DNA of 34,792 nt. Origin: Parvibaculum sp. Its GTDB lineage: Bacteria; Pseudomonadota; Alphaproteobacteria; Parvibaculales; Parvibaculaceae. The stretch spans positions 1 to 34,792 of the forward strand of contig NZ_JAUYUS010000025.1 in assembly GCF_030694575.1 (NCBI RefSeq), read 5' to 3'. This document shows, piece by piece, positions 10,200 to 18,125 of the stretch; the first letter of the stretch is position 1, and each line of letters begins with the position of its first letter. Under the pieces are notes generated by a model, which was not told the origin of the DNA, searched no databases, and saw only the letters and a program-made list of their open reading frames with translations. The translations under genes were made by a program, and so were the position numbers.

Positions 10200-11065
10200 C
10201 AGGGCCCCGTATCCACAATCCGCTTCTGGCGTATCGACACGATGAGAACGCCGGTAAGCGCAATCAACGCACCGACGATCATACGTGTCGTGAGGATTTC
10301 GCCAAGCAGCGTCACGGCGAAAAAGACCGTGAACACAGGCGAAAGCAGCGTCAACGGTGCGGTCTGCGTCACCTCATAGCGCTGCAGAAGATAATAGATG
10401 CCGGCATGACCGACCAGGCTGGAGGCGAAGGCGACATAGAAGACGCCCGCCCAGTCCAGCAGATCGGCCGTCATGATGAGCCCGAAACTGCCGCTCTCGA
10501 ATATTGCCGACGCGCCGAGCATCAGCGGCGCGGCGGCAACCGCCACCCAGGCCTGCAATTCGAACACACCGACATTCTTGATCTGGCGCTGAAAGATCGT
10601 GCCAATCGAGCCGACAAAGGCCGACGCAACGACGAAGAGCAACCCGTCGATATAGGTGAATACCACCGGATCGAAGCTGATGACCATGACGCCGAGAAAC
10701 GACAGCGAGATGCCGAGCCAGCGCCGCCAGTGAACCTGCTCCTTCAGGAAGACGATCGACATGATGGTGGCGAAGGGCACGCCAAGCTGGCTCGTCACCG
10801 CAACGACCGAGGCGTTGGACAGTGCAAGGCCGACGAAGAAGAAGCCGAAACCGACGGGCCCGGCGCACAAGGCGATGATGATGACCTGCTTCATCCGCCC
10901 CTTGTGAATTTTCAGGAACGGAAACAGCACCAGCACGATCAGCGTGAAGCGGAGCGCGGCGAAAAGCAGCGGCGGAAAATGGTCGAGCGAAACCTTGGCC
11001 GCGATGAGAGCGAAGCCCCAGATCAGATTAATCAGGACCATGAAGCCCAAATGAAGGGGGGTCAT
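10199..11065 (-). CDS. EamA/DMT-superfamily permease
   Basis: Integral membrane protein of 288 residues with about ten predicted hydrophobic helices, arranged as two EamA repeats. The first begins VLINLIWGFALIAAKVSLDHFPP and includes SQLGVPFATIMSIVFLKEQ; the second ends with LLSPVFTVFFAVTLLGE. The conserved acidic residue at the end of helix 4 in each repeat (FLKEQ, LLGE) is typical of drug/metabolite transporters. The substrate cannot be predicted. The gene overlaps the downstream amidase by one base; coupling with a muropeptide amidase is suggestive but does not establish a peptidoglycan role. Confidence 0.88.
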   Translation of the reverse strand: MTPLHLGFMVLINLIWGFALIAAKVSLDHFPPLLFAALRFTLIVLVLFPFLKIHKGRMKQVIIIALCAGPVGFGFFFVGLALSNASVVAVTSQLGVPFATIMSIVFLKEQVHWRRWLGISLSFLGVMVISFDPVVFTYIDGLLFVVASAFVGSIGTIFQRQIKNVGVFELQAWVAVAAAPLMLGASAIFESGSFGLIMTADLLDWAGVFYVAFASSLVGHAGIYYLLQRYEVTQTAPLTLLSPVFTVFFAVTLLGEILTTRMIVGALIALTGVLIVSIRQKRIVDTGP

Positions 11066-11207
11066 CGCGATTCCGTGGCGCCAGGTACGGCGCCCACCAC
11101 TCGCGGGGCGCCTCAGGCACTGTTGTTAGCGCAGCGCGGGGGCGGCGCCTAGGGCATGAACGAGGAAATTATGGGCTTGAAAAGGCGACCCATAGAACGG
11201 GCAACCG

Positions 11208-11918
11208 TCAGGCGGCAATGTCGCGCTGTTTTACGATCTTCCCGTAGGCCACATTGATCGCCGCCAGCTTTTCATTGGCGATGGTGACCATTTCCTTCGG
11301 AACGCCGCGCGCTATCAGCGTATCGGGGTGGTTTTCCCGAACGAGACGGCGATAGGCCTTTTTCAGATCGTCATCGGAAATATCGGGCGTAATGCCGAGC
11401 ACGAGATAGGGATCGCCCTTTTCCTGACCGAGATGGCTGGCCCGGATACGGGCGAATTCGATTTCGGAAAAGCCGAAAATATCCGCAACCGTGCGCAGAT
11501 ACTCCAGCTCCTGCACATGGACGTACCCATCCGCCTTCGCAATGTGAAAGAGCGCATCGATCACGTCCTCAAGGACGGCCGGCCGGTCCTGATAGATGCG
11601 GGCCACCTGCCGCGCATAAGCTTCGAAGCCGGCGACATCCTGCTGCGCCACCCGATAGACCCGCGAGACATTCTTCGCCTCGCCGGGCGGCACCTGGAAA
11701 ATCTCTTCAAAGGCCCGGATTTCGGCGTCGCTGACTTCGCCATCCGCCTTGGCCATCTTGGCCGATAGCGCAATAAGGGCGATCGTGAACACGACTTCGC
11801 TGTCCTGGAGCGCCCGGTCGACGACGATATGTCCGGCGACCGCGCCCAGAAGCGCACCCAAGGGCCCACCGACGGCTAAGCCAACGCCGGCGCCCGCGAT
11901 TTTTCCCCAAATCGACAT
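11208..11918 (-). CDS. TerB/DnaJ-domain co-chaperone, DjlA-like
   Basis: Protein of 236 residues with three parts. An N-terminal glycine-zipper hydrophobic segment (about 6-32, GAGVGLAVGGPLGALLGAVA) could insert in the membrane. A TerB-like acidic helical domain (about 45-155) contains AKADGEVSDAEI and AKADGYVHVQELEYLR. A C-terminal J-domain carries the HPD motif (ENHPDTL), which stimulates DnaK ATPase. The layout matches DjlA. The start at 11918 (MSIWGKIAG) is chosen because it is the usual family N-terminus; the frame stays open to 11954 but the extra residues look non-coding. It is divergent from the hydantoinase gene. Confidence 0.88.
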   Translation of the reverse strand: MSIWGKIAGAGVGLAVGGPLGALLGAVAGHIVVDRALQDSEVVFTIALIALSAKMAKADGEVSDAEIRAFEEIFQVPPGEAKNVSRVYRVAQQDVAGFEAYARQVARIYQDRPAVLEDVIDALFHIAKADGYVHVQELEYLRTVADIFGFSEIEFARIRASHLGQEKGDPYLVLGITPDISDDDLKKAYRRLVRENHPDTLIARGVPKEMVTIANEKLAAINVAYGKIVKQRDIAA

Positions 11919-12070
11919 GGCACCCAGCTTAGGACGTTTTTCCGAATCTCGCATCTGCGAAATACGAGCAAGACCTTGCGTAAATCGTCAAAAGCTCGTG
12001 ATGAAGGAGCGGAAAAAGTCCTGCACTTTCGCGGATGCAGCACCCGGGCCGTTATGGCAGGTTGCGTCAC

Positions 12071-15000
12071 ATGATGACCGATACAAGCAACCGCTGGGAT
12101 TTCTGGATCGACCGGGGCGGGACCTTCACCGACATCGTGGCCCGCGCGCCGGACGGGCGTCTGGTTGCGCGAAAGTTGCTGTCGGAGAACCCTGAGCATT
12201 ATGACGATGCCGCCCTTCAGGGCATTCGCGACCTGCTGGGAATTCCAGCCGGTCAGCCCCTGCCCGCCGGGAAAATCGGCGCGGTAAAAATGGGAACGAC
12301 GGTAGCGACCAATGCGCTGCTGGAGCGCAAGGGCGAGCGCCTGTTGCTGCTGACGACAAGAGGTTTCGCCGACGCCCTCTCCATTGGCTATCAGGCCCGC
12401 CCGCACCTTTTCCGTCTGAAGATCGAGAAACCCGAACTCCTTTACGAGCGCGTGGCGGAAGTGAGCGAACGGATCACTGCCGAAGGCGAGGTTCTGAGAC
12501 CGCTCGACACGGTGGAAACGCGCCGGGCGATGCAGACGGCCTTCGATGAGGGAGTGCGCGCGGTCGCGATCTGCTTCATGCATGGCTATCGGTATCCCGC
12601 ACATGAACTGGAAGCGGAACGGATCGCCCGCGACATCGGCTTCACTCAGATATCGGTGAGCCACCGGGCAAGCCCCCTCATCAAATTCGTGGCGCGAGGC
12701 GACACCAGTGTGGTGGATGCTTATCTGTCTCCCCTGTTGCGGCGCTATGTGGACCGCGTATCGGCCGACATCGACACGACGGAGGACGGAACGCGGCTTT
12801 TCTTCATGCAGTCCTCGGGCGGCCTTACCGACGCCAAGCTCTTTCAGGGCAAGGATGCCATCCTGTCGGGCCCGGCCGGCGGCGTGGTCGGCGCCGCGAT
12901 GACGGCGGCGGAAGCGGGCTTCGCCAAGGTCATCGGCTTCGATATGGGCGGCACCTCGACCGACGTCTCGCACTACAACGGAGAATACGAACGAAGCTTC
13001 GAGACGCAGATTGCCGGCGTGCGCATGCGTGTACCCATGCTGCGCATTCACACGGTCGCAGCCGGTGGCGGTTCGATCCTGCGCTACGAAGACGGACGCT
13101 TTCAGGTCGGGCCGGAGTCCGCCGGTGCAACGCCCGGACCTGCCTCCTACCGGCGCGGCGGCCCCCTGGCCGTCACCGATGCCAATGTGATGCTCGGAAA
13201 GCTGCAGCCCGATCTCTTTCCTCGCGTCTTCGGCCCCGCGCAGAACGACACGCTCGACGCCGGGATCGTGCGGCGGCGCTTTGCCGAACTCGCCGCGCGG
13301 ATAGGCGACGGCAAAACGGCCGAAGAAGTCGCCAGCGGATTCCTGCTCGTCGCCGTCGACAACATGGCGAATGCGATCAAGAAAATTTCCGTCGAGCGCG
13401 GCCACGACGTCACGTCCTATGTGCTCTCCTGTTTCGGCGGAGCGGGCGGCCAGCACGCGTGCCTTGTCGCGGATGCTCTCGGCATGACGACCGTTCACAT
13501 CCATCCTTTTTCAGGCGTGCTTTCCGCATATGGCATCGGACTCGCAAAGATCGCGGCGTCGCATGCACGCGCCGTGATCCGCCCTTTCGAAGATGAGCTG
13601 CTGCCGGAACTGAACGAGACGATTGCCGAACTGAGGGCAGCCGTAACAGCAGAGATTACGGGACAAGGCGTCGACGAGGCGGATATCGACGCAAAGCCCC
13701 TCCTCCATCTGCGCTACGAAGGCAGCGATACAACCTTGCAGATCGATTTCTCCGCGCGGGACCGCAATGCAGCGTCGGAAGCTTTCGAAAAGGCGCACCG
13801 GTCGCAATTCGGCTTCAGCTTCGACGGAAAACGCATCGTGGTGGAGGCGGTCGAGGTTGCGGCGGAAGAGCGGCGCCCTTCCCGGCCGGCCGGCACCGAT
13901 TTCATGCGCCCCTCCGGCAAGCCCGAAATGCGCGGCCGGCGCCCGGTCTATATGGCGCAGTCGTGGCAGGATGCTGCCGTCTTCCTGCGCGATGCCCTGA
14001 AGCCCGGCCACGAAGTAGCGGGGCCGGCGCTCATCGTCGAGCCCAACCAGACCATCGTCGTTGAGCCGGGCTGGAATGCGGAAATTACACCGATCGGCGA
14101 TGTCGTGATGCGGCGCGTCGAGCCTCTGCGCCAGCGCGTGGCCATCGGCACACATGCAGACCCCGTGATGCTCGAAATCTTCAACAACCGCTTCATGTCG
14201 ATTGCCGAGCAGATGGGTGCCGCGCTCCAGAACACAGCCTCATCCGTCAACATCAAGGAGCGGCTGGACTTCTCATGCGCGGTATTCGATCGTGACGGCG
14301 GTCTCGTCTCGAATGCACCGCACATGCCCGTTCACCTCGGTTCCATGGGGGCAAGCGTGCGCACGGTGATCGAGCAAAACCCGGGCATGGGACCGGGCGA
14401 CGTCTTCGTGCTGAATGCACCATACAACGGCGGCACGCACCTGCCCGACGTCACTGTGGTAGCGCCGGTCTATGACGAAGCCCGAAGCGCGCGCCTCTTC
14501 TACGTCGCCGCACGCGGACACCACGCGGATATCGGCGGCATCTCTCCCGGCTCGATGCCCGCCCATTCCCGGAACGTCGAGCAGGAAGGCGTGCTGATCG
14601 ACAATTTTCGCATCGTGGAACGCGGGAAATTCCGCGAGGCGGAGATGCGTACGCTTCTGACAGGCGGCAGATATCCCGCGCGCAATCCCGACCAGAATCT
14701 CGCCGACCTCCGCGCGCAGATCGCCGCCTGCGAAAGCGGTGCGCAGGAACTTCACCGGATGGTGGCCGAGTTCGGGCTCGACGTCGTCGAAGCCTATATG
14801 GGCCACGTGCAGGACAATGCCGAGGAGAATGTTCGCCGCGTGATCGACCGGCTGAAGGATGCGAGCTTCGAACAACCCATGGATGACGGCTCGATGATCT
14901 GCGTGCGCGTCAGCGTGAAAAGGGAAGAGCGGACGGCGAAAATCGATTTTGCCGGCACAAGCGCCGAACTCGCGAGCAATCTCAACGCACCGTCCGCCGT

Positions 15001-15682
15001 CGCCCGCGCGGCGGTGCTCTATGTCTTCCGCTGCATGGTCGACGACGATATTCCGCTGAACGAAGGCTGTCTCAAGCCCATCGAGATCGTCATTCCCGAA
15101 GGCTCGATGCTCGCGCCGCGCTATCCGGCGGCGGTCGTCGGCGGCAATGTGGAGACGAGCCAGGCGGTGACGGATGCGCTTTTCGGCGCTTTCGGCGCCA
15201 TGGCCGCCGCACAGGGCACCATGAACAACCTCACCTTCGGCAACGACACCCATCAATATTACGAGACGATTGCGGGTGGCGCCGGCGCGGGACCGGACTT
15301 CGACGGCGCCGACGCAGTGCAAACGCATATGACGAATTCCCGTCTCACCGATCCCGAGGTGCTGGAGTGGCGCTTCCCGGTGCTGCTGGAGGAATTCAGC
15401 ATCCGCAAAGGGTCCGGCGGCAAAGGCAAACACACGGGTGGCGAGGGCGTCGTGCGCATCATCCGCTTCCGCGAACCGATGAGCCTGTCCATCCTCTCGA
15501 CACATCGCGTTGTCGCGCCATTCGGTCTCGCGGGCGGCGGCGATGGTGCACTTGGAGAGAATGAACTGCACCGCAAGGATGGCCGGATCGAAAAACTGGA
15601 AGGTTCCGCACAGGCCGAACTCGAGGCAGGCGACAGAATAATTATCAGGACGCCGGGAGGTGGCGGCTTCGGCAAGAATTGA
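12071..15682 (+). CDS. Fused hydantoinase A/B (5-oxoprolinase-type) ATP-dependent hydrolase
   Basis: Large cytoplasmic enzyme of 1,203 residues joining HyuA-like and HyuB-like halves, as in 5-oxoprolinase, which opens cyclic amides at the cost of ATP. The HyuA N-terminal domain begins [14 protein letters not shown] (about 11-24). The ASKHA-type phosphate loops follow, including [35 protein letters not shown] and the glycine-rich [11 protein letters not shown]. The HyuB half starts near [20 protein letters not shown] (about residue 697) and includes [22 protein letters not shown] and the terminal [10 protein letters not shown]. An AGG spaced 9 nt upstream supports the ATG at 12071 (12074 is possible); the frame opens at 12035. 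Whether the substrate is 5-oxoproline, a hydantoin or something else cannot be told. Confidence 0.92.
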   Translation: MMTDTSNRWDFWIDRGGTFTDIVARAPDGRLVARKLLSENPEHYDDAALQGIRDLLGIPAGQPLPAGKIGAVKMGTTVATNALLERKGERLLLLTTRGFADALSIGYQARPHLFRLKIEKPELLYERVAEVSERITAEGEVLRPLDTVETRRAMQTAFDEGVRAVAICFMHGYRYPAHELEAERIARDIGFTQISVSHRASPLIKFVARGDTSVVDAYLSPLLRRYVDRVSADIDTTEDGTRLFFMQSSGGLTDAKLFQGKDAILSGPAGGVVGAAMTAAEAGFAKVIGFDMGGTSTDVSHYNGEYERSFETQIAGVRMRVPMLRIHTVAAGGGSILRYEDGRFQVGPESAGATPGPASYRRGGPLAVTDANVMLGKLQPDLFPRVFGPAQNDTLDAGIVRRRFAELAARIGDGKTAEEVASGFLLVAVDNMANAIKKISVERGHDVTSYVLSCFGGAGGQHACLVADALGMTTVHIHPFSGVLSAYGIGLAKIAASHARAVIRPFEDELLPELNETIAELRAAVTAEITGQGVDEADIDAKPLLHLRYEGSDTTLQIDFSARDRNAASEAFEKAHRSQFGFSFDGKRIVVEAVEVAAEERRPSRPAGTDFMRPSGKPEMRGRRPVYMAQSWQDAAVFLRDALKPGHEVAGPALIVEPNQTIVVEPGWNAEITPIGDVVMRRVEPLRQRVAIGTHADPVMLEIFNNRFMSIAEQMGAALQNTASSVNIKERLDFSCAVFDRDGGLVSNAPHMPVHLGSMGASVRTVIEQNPGMGPGDVFVLNAPYNGGTHLPDVTVVAPVYDEARSARLFYVAARGHHADIGGISPGSMPAHSRNVEQEGVLIDNFRIVERGKFREAEMRTLLTGGRYPARNPDQNLADLRAQIAACESGAQELHRMVAEFGLDVVEAYMGHVQDNAEENVRRVIDRLKDASFEQPMDDGSMICVRVSVKREERTAKIDFAGTSAELASNLNAPSAVARAAVLYVFRCMVDDDIPLNEGCLKPIEIVIPEGSMLAPRYPAAVVGGNVETSQAVTDALFGAFGAMAAAQGTMNNLTFGNDTHQYYETIAGGAGAGPDFDGADAVQTHMTNSRLTDPEVLEWRFPVLLEEFSIRKGSGGKGKHTGGEGVVRIIRFREPMSLSILSTHRVVAPFGLAGGGDGALGENELHRKDGRIEKLEGSAQAELEAGDRIIIRTPGGGGFGKN

Positions 15683-15748
15683 TCCCCCTTGCATGTGGGC
15701 CCCGGCCGCGCATGATGCCGCGAAAGCATTGCGACAGGGAGCGAACAC

Positions 15749-16729
15749 ATGCGAGCGATCCGCTGCGTCAACTACGGCGCGCCATCCAACCTCACGCTTG
15801 AGGAGATGGACGATCCGAGTCCCCGCGACGGCGAAGTCGTGATCGAGACGGAGGCGGCCGGCCTCGGCTACGTCGATGCACTCTTCGTCGCGGGCACCTA
15901 TCAGGTGAAGTTGCCCCTGCCCTTCATCCCCGGAAGCGAGGTCGCAGGCAAGGTCGTCGCGCTTGGCACAAGCGCGCCGGGAGACCTGCTTGGCAAACGC
16001 ATCATGGCGCTGTCGCCGCGCGGCGCGCTAGCGGAAAAAATCGCGCTGCCCGCCGCAAGCTGCATCCCCGTGCCGCCGAACATGAGCGCGGAAGCCGCCG
16101 CCGGCTTCATCGTCTCCTACTGCACGGCGCTTTACGGGTTCGAAAACTGCGGACACCTCCGCAGCGGCGAGACCGTGCTCGTGCTCGGCGCTGCAGGGGG
16201 CGTGGGCATGGCCGCGATCGACGTCGCGAAGGCGATGGGCGCGAAGGTGATCGCCGCCGCGTCGACGGATGAAAAGCGCGCCGCCGCGATAGCCAGAGGT
16301 GCGGACTTCGCAATCGACTACACCAATCCGGAATGGCGCAAGGAGCTCGAACCCCTCACCGGACGCCGCGACGTGGATGTCGTTTACGATCCCGTCGGCG
16401 GCGATATGTCGGAGGCGGCACTTCGATGCCTTGCACCGGGCGGGCGGCATCTCGTCGTCGGGTTCGCGGCGGGCGCGATTCCGAAGATACCGCTGAACCT
16501 CGCGCTGCTGAAACGCTGTTCCATCGTCGGCGTCGACTGGGGCGGCTATATCCGTGCGAATCCGGCGGACAATATTCCACTCCTGAAGACGCTGACGGCC
16601 TGGATTTCGAACGGCCGCATCAATCCGGAACCCACCGCCAGCTTCCCGCTGGCCGAAGCGCCCGGCGTACTGCAACGGCTGCTGGACAGGCAAAGCATCG
16701 GCAAGCCGGTTATCCGCTTCGCCACCTGA
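15749..16729 (+). CDS. MDR-family NADPH:quinone oxidoreductase
   Basis: Zinc-free medium-chain reductase of 326 residues, related to but clearly distinct from the gene at 8497. The N-terminal domain has FIPGSEVAGKVVALG. The Rossmann fold has VLVLGAAGGVGMAAIDVAKA at about 143-162, then DVVYDPVGGDM; the C-terminal segment GVDWGGYIRANP is common in QOR-like proteins that accept acyl-CoA or quinone substrates. AGGGAG lies 9 nt before the ATG. It begins 66 bp after the hydantoinase stop on the same strand and could be cotranscribed with it, though this gives no clear pathway link. Confidence 0.87.
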   Translation: MRAIRCVNYGAPSNLTLEEMDDPSPRDGEVVIETEAAGLGYVDALFVAGTYQVKLPLPFIPGSEVAGKVVALGTSAPGDLLGKRIMALSPRGALAEKIALPAASCIPVPPNMSAEAAAGFIVSYCTALYGFENCGHLRSGETVLVLGAAGGVGMAAIDVAKAMGAKVIAAASTDEKRAAAIARGADFAIDYTNPEWRKELEPLTGRRDVDVVYDPVGGDMSEAALRCLAPGGRHLVVGFAAGAIPKIPLNLALLKRCSIVGVDWGGYIRANPADNIPLLKTLTAWISNGRINPEPTASFPLAEAPGVLQRLLDRQSIGKPVIRFAT

Positions 16730-16974
16730 AACACAGGCCCGAAAGGGAGAATGCACGGGTCGCGCCTGCATCGCGGATTCGCGCCGATTCCGTGACGAAT
16801 CGATGTCAGTGACAGAAATTCATCCACAAAGGATTTTACGGCCAGATTCAACCGGTTGCGGGACTATCCTCACATCGCTTGAAACGCGTGCTGCAACGCA
16901 GCCACGATTCTGCTTGCGAAGCGCCGCCTTTCGGCCCGAAACTTTCCCTCTAACCACGACGAGTGGAGGCTGAA
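16730..16974. other. Intergenic stretch with inverted repeat
   Basis: No gene is supported here on either strand. A CGATTC-n6-GAATCG inverted repeat at 16785-16802 lies about 55 bp after the oxidoreductase stop but lacks a T-run, so it is a poor terminator. The remainder probably holds the promoter of the small membrane-peptide ORF that follows. Confidence 0.4.
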
Positions 16975-17055
16975 ATGCTTGCGATGAAGGTTGGATATTT
17001 GGCGACCGGGCTTGCGTTTCTGTTCGTCGGCGCAGTGACGATGGGTTTTTTCTGA
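16975..17055 (+). CDS. Candidate 26-residue single-pass membrane micropeptide
   Basis: Short ORF with a strong GGAGG Shine-Dalgarno placed 5 nt before its ATG. The product begins MLAMKVGYLATGLAFLFVGA and ends VTMGFF. One lysine comes early, then about 18-20 uninterrupted hydrophobic residues, which is the profile of a single transmembrane helix with no soluble domain. It is followed after 53 bp by a strong terminator hairpin, so the unit looks like a complete small transcript. Similar tiny Leu/Val/Gly-rich peptides occur in alphaproteobacteria by my recollection, but I cannot name a family. The function is unknown; codon-sized evidence is limited by the length. Confidence 0.6.
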   Translation: MLAMKVGYLATGLAFLFVGAVTMGFF

Positions 17056-17108
17056 TCCCGAGGCACGAGCAGGCCCGAACCGGATAGGCCGTAGTTGAAA
17101 AAAATTCC

Positions 17109-17136
17109 AGAGGGCGCATCGCAAGACGCGCCCTCT
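17109..17136. terminator. Bidirectional intrinsic terminator
   Basis: A perfect 9-bp stem, AGAGGGCGC / GCGCCCTCT with a 10-nt loop, lies between two convergent units. On the minus strand it is followed within 4 nt by seven Ts, making a good terminator for the CMD-like gene ending at 17150. On the plus strand only three Ts follow, enough to be a weaker terminator for the micropeptide transcript. Confidence 0.8.
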
Positions 17137-17149
17137 TTCGATTCGCGGC

Positions 17150-17704
17150 TCAGCCGGTCGCACGCGGGAAACGCGTCGCGTAGTCCTCCATCGGCAGCCG
17201 CGTCGCATTCACGACGAACGAGACCATGTGATAGAGGCCCGTCAGCACGATGAATTCGAGCAATTGTTCGTCGCTGAATTCCTGCTTCAGGGCTGCCCAC
17301 AAATCGTCGTCGACCGAACTCGTTTCATGCAGTTGGTCGACCAGCCGCACGATGAGCTTCTCCCGCTCGCTCCAGCAGGCAGCATCGGCGCCGGGCGCAA
17401 CGGTCGCCGCGATTTCATCGGCGCCGAACCCCACCGTCTCGCCGAAGAATGCGATATGCACGCCCCATTCATATTCTCCGCCGCAACGCGCGCAGGTCCG
17501 GTCGATCGCGATTTCACGATCGCGCAGCGAAATCGACCCCTTGTCGAGAAGTCCGCCCGCCATGAACCGGCGGAAAACGCGCGGATTGCGCGCCAGCGTC
17601 CTGAACAGAAGGAGAGGCTCGACGCCCGGCGGCATCAGTTTTTCGAGCGTCACCTCCATATCCTCGTCGTAAGGCCTCGCGGCCGGCTCGATACGTGCTG
17701 ACAT
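17150..17704 (-). CDS. Carboxymuconolactone decarboxylase/AhpD-like protein
   Basis: All-helical AhpD-like-fold protein of 184 residues. The key segment is TCARCGGEYEWGVHIAFFGE, with a CxxC pair and the EYEWxxH pattern typical of CMD-family proteins; members act as peroxidase partners (AhpD), lactone decarboxylases or unknown enzymes. The CxxC pair favours a redox role but does not prove it. The frame is open far upstream, but the ATG at 17704 has GGAG spaced 7 nt away, whereas the ATG at 17710 would be too close, so 17704 is chosen. It is divergent from an HxlR regulator across 76 bp containing a palindromic operator, so the regulator probably controls it. A terminator follows. Confidence 0.87.
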   Translation of the reverse strand: MSARIEPAARPYDEDMEVTLEKLMPPGVEPLLLFRTLARNPRVFRRFMAGGLLDKGSISLRDREIAIDRTCARCGGEYEWGVHIAFFGETVGFGADEIAATVAPGADAACWSEREKLIVRLVDQLHETSSVDDDLWAALKQEFSDEQLLEFIVLTGLYHMVSFVVNATRLPMEDYATRFPRATG

Positions 17705-17715
17705 GCTCATTCTCC

Positions 17716-17763
17716 TTGCTACCATTTCAGTAGCAAAATCTATTGCTTCTTTTTTCGTAGCGC
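17716..17763. promoter_or_regulatory. Candidate HxlR operator, one perfect and one degenerate palindrome
   Basis: TTGCTAC-n7-GTAGCAA at 17716-17736 is a perfect 7-bp inverted repeat. A second, imperfect copy with the same 7-bp spacer, TTGCTTC-n7-GTAGCGC, lies at 17743-17763, 27 bp away centre to centre. Both lie in the short space between the divergent CMD-like and HxlR genes, where a dimeric winged-helix regulator could control both directions. Confidence 0.7.
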
Positions 17764-17780
17764 AATGATAATCTGCCTCC

Positions 17781-18122
17781 ATGACAAAACCGCAGAACCC
17801 GCCCCGCTCCGGCCGCCGCGTGCGTGGCTCCACAACCGGCCGCCCCGTGATGGTGCTGCTCGACCTGCTGGGGCGGCGTTGGGTCTTGCGGATCTTGTGG
17901 GAGTTGCGCGACCGTCCCCTCAACTTCCGTGAGTTGCAGGCCGCCTGCGGGGGAATTTCACCAAGCGTGCTCAACAGCCGCCTCGCGGAATTGCGGGAAA
18001 CGCTGATTATCGAACTGCTGCCGGATGAAGGCTATGCCCTGACGAAGCTGGGGCGCGAACTGCTTTCGCAGCTCACGCCCCTTGCCGTCTGGTCGGAGAA
18101 ATGGGCGAAATCGCTCAAGTGA
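17781..18122 (+). CDS. HxlR-family winged-helix transcriptional regulator
   Basis: DNA-binding protein of 113 residues. The HxlR core is plain: PVMVLLDLLGRRWVLRILWELRDRPLNFRELQ leads into the recognition region GGISPSVLNSRLAELRE, and the wing LLPDEGYALTKLGREL follows. An N-terminal basic, proline-rich tail of about 20 residues precedes it. HxlR proteins commonly respond to reactive electrophiles, aldehydes or redox stress, which would suit a CMD/AhpD-like partner; that link is inference. It ends 3 bp from the convergent metH stop with no terminator between. Confidence 0.92.
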   Translation: MTKPQNPPRSGRRVRGSTTGRPVMVLLDLLGRRWVLRILWELRDRPLNFRELQAACGGISPSVLNSRLAELRETLIIELLPDEGYALTKLGRELLSQLTPLAVWSEKWAKSLK

Positions 18123-18125
18123 GTG

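Noticed and set aside
11876-15748. Two long minus-strand frames opposite the hydantoinase gene
   Set aside because: Shadows of a continuous 1,203-residue enzyme with recognisable motifs along its length.
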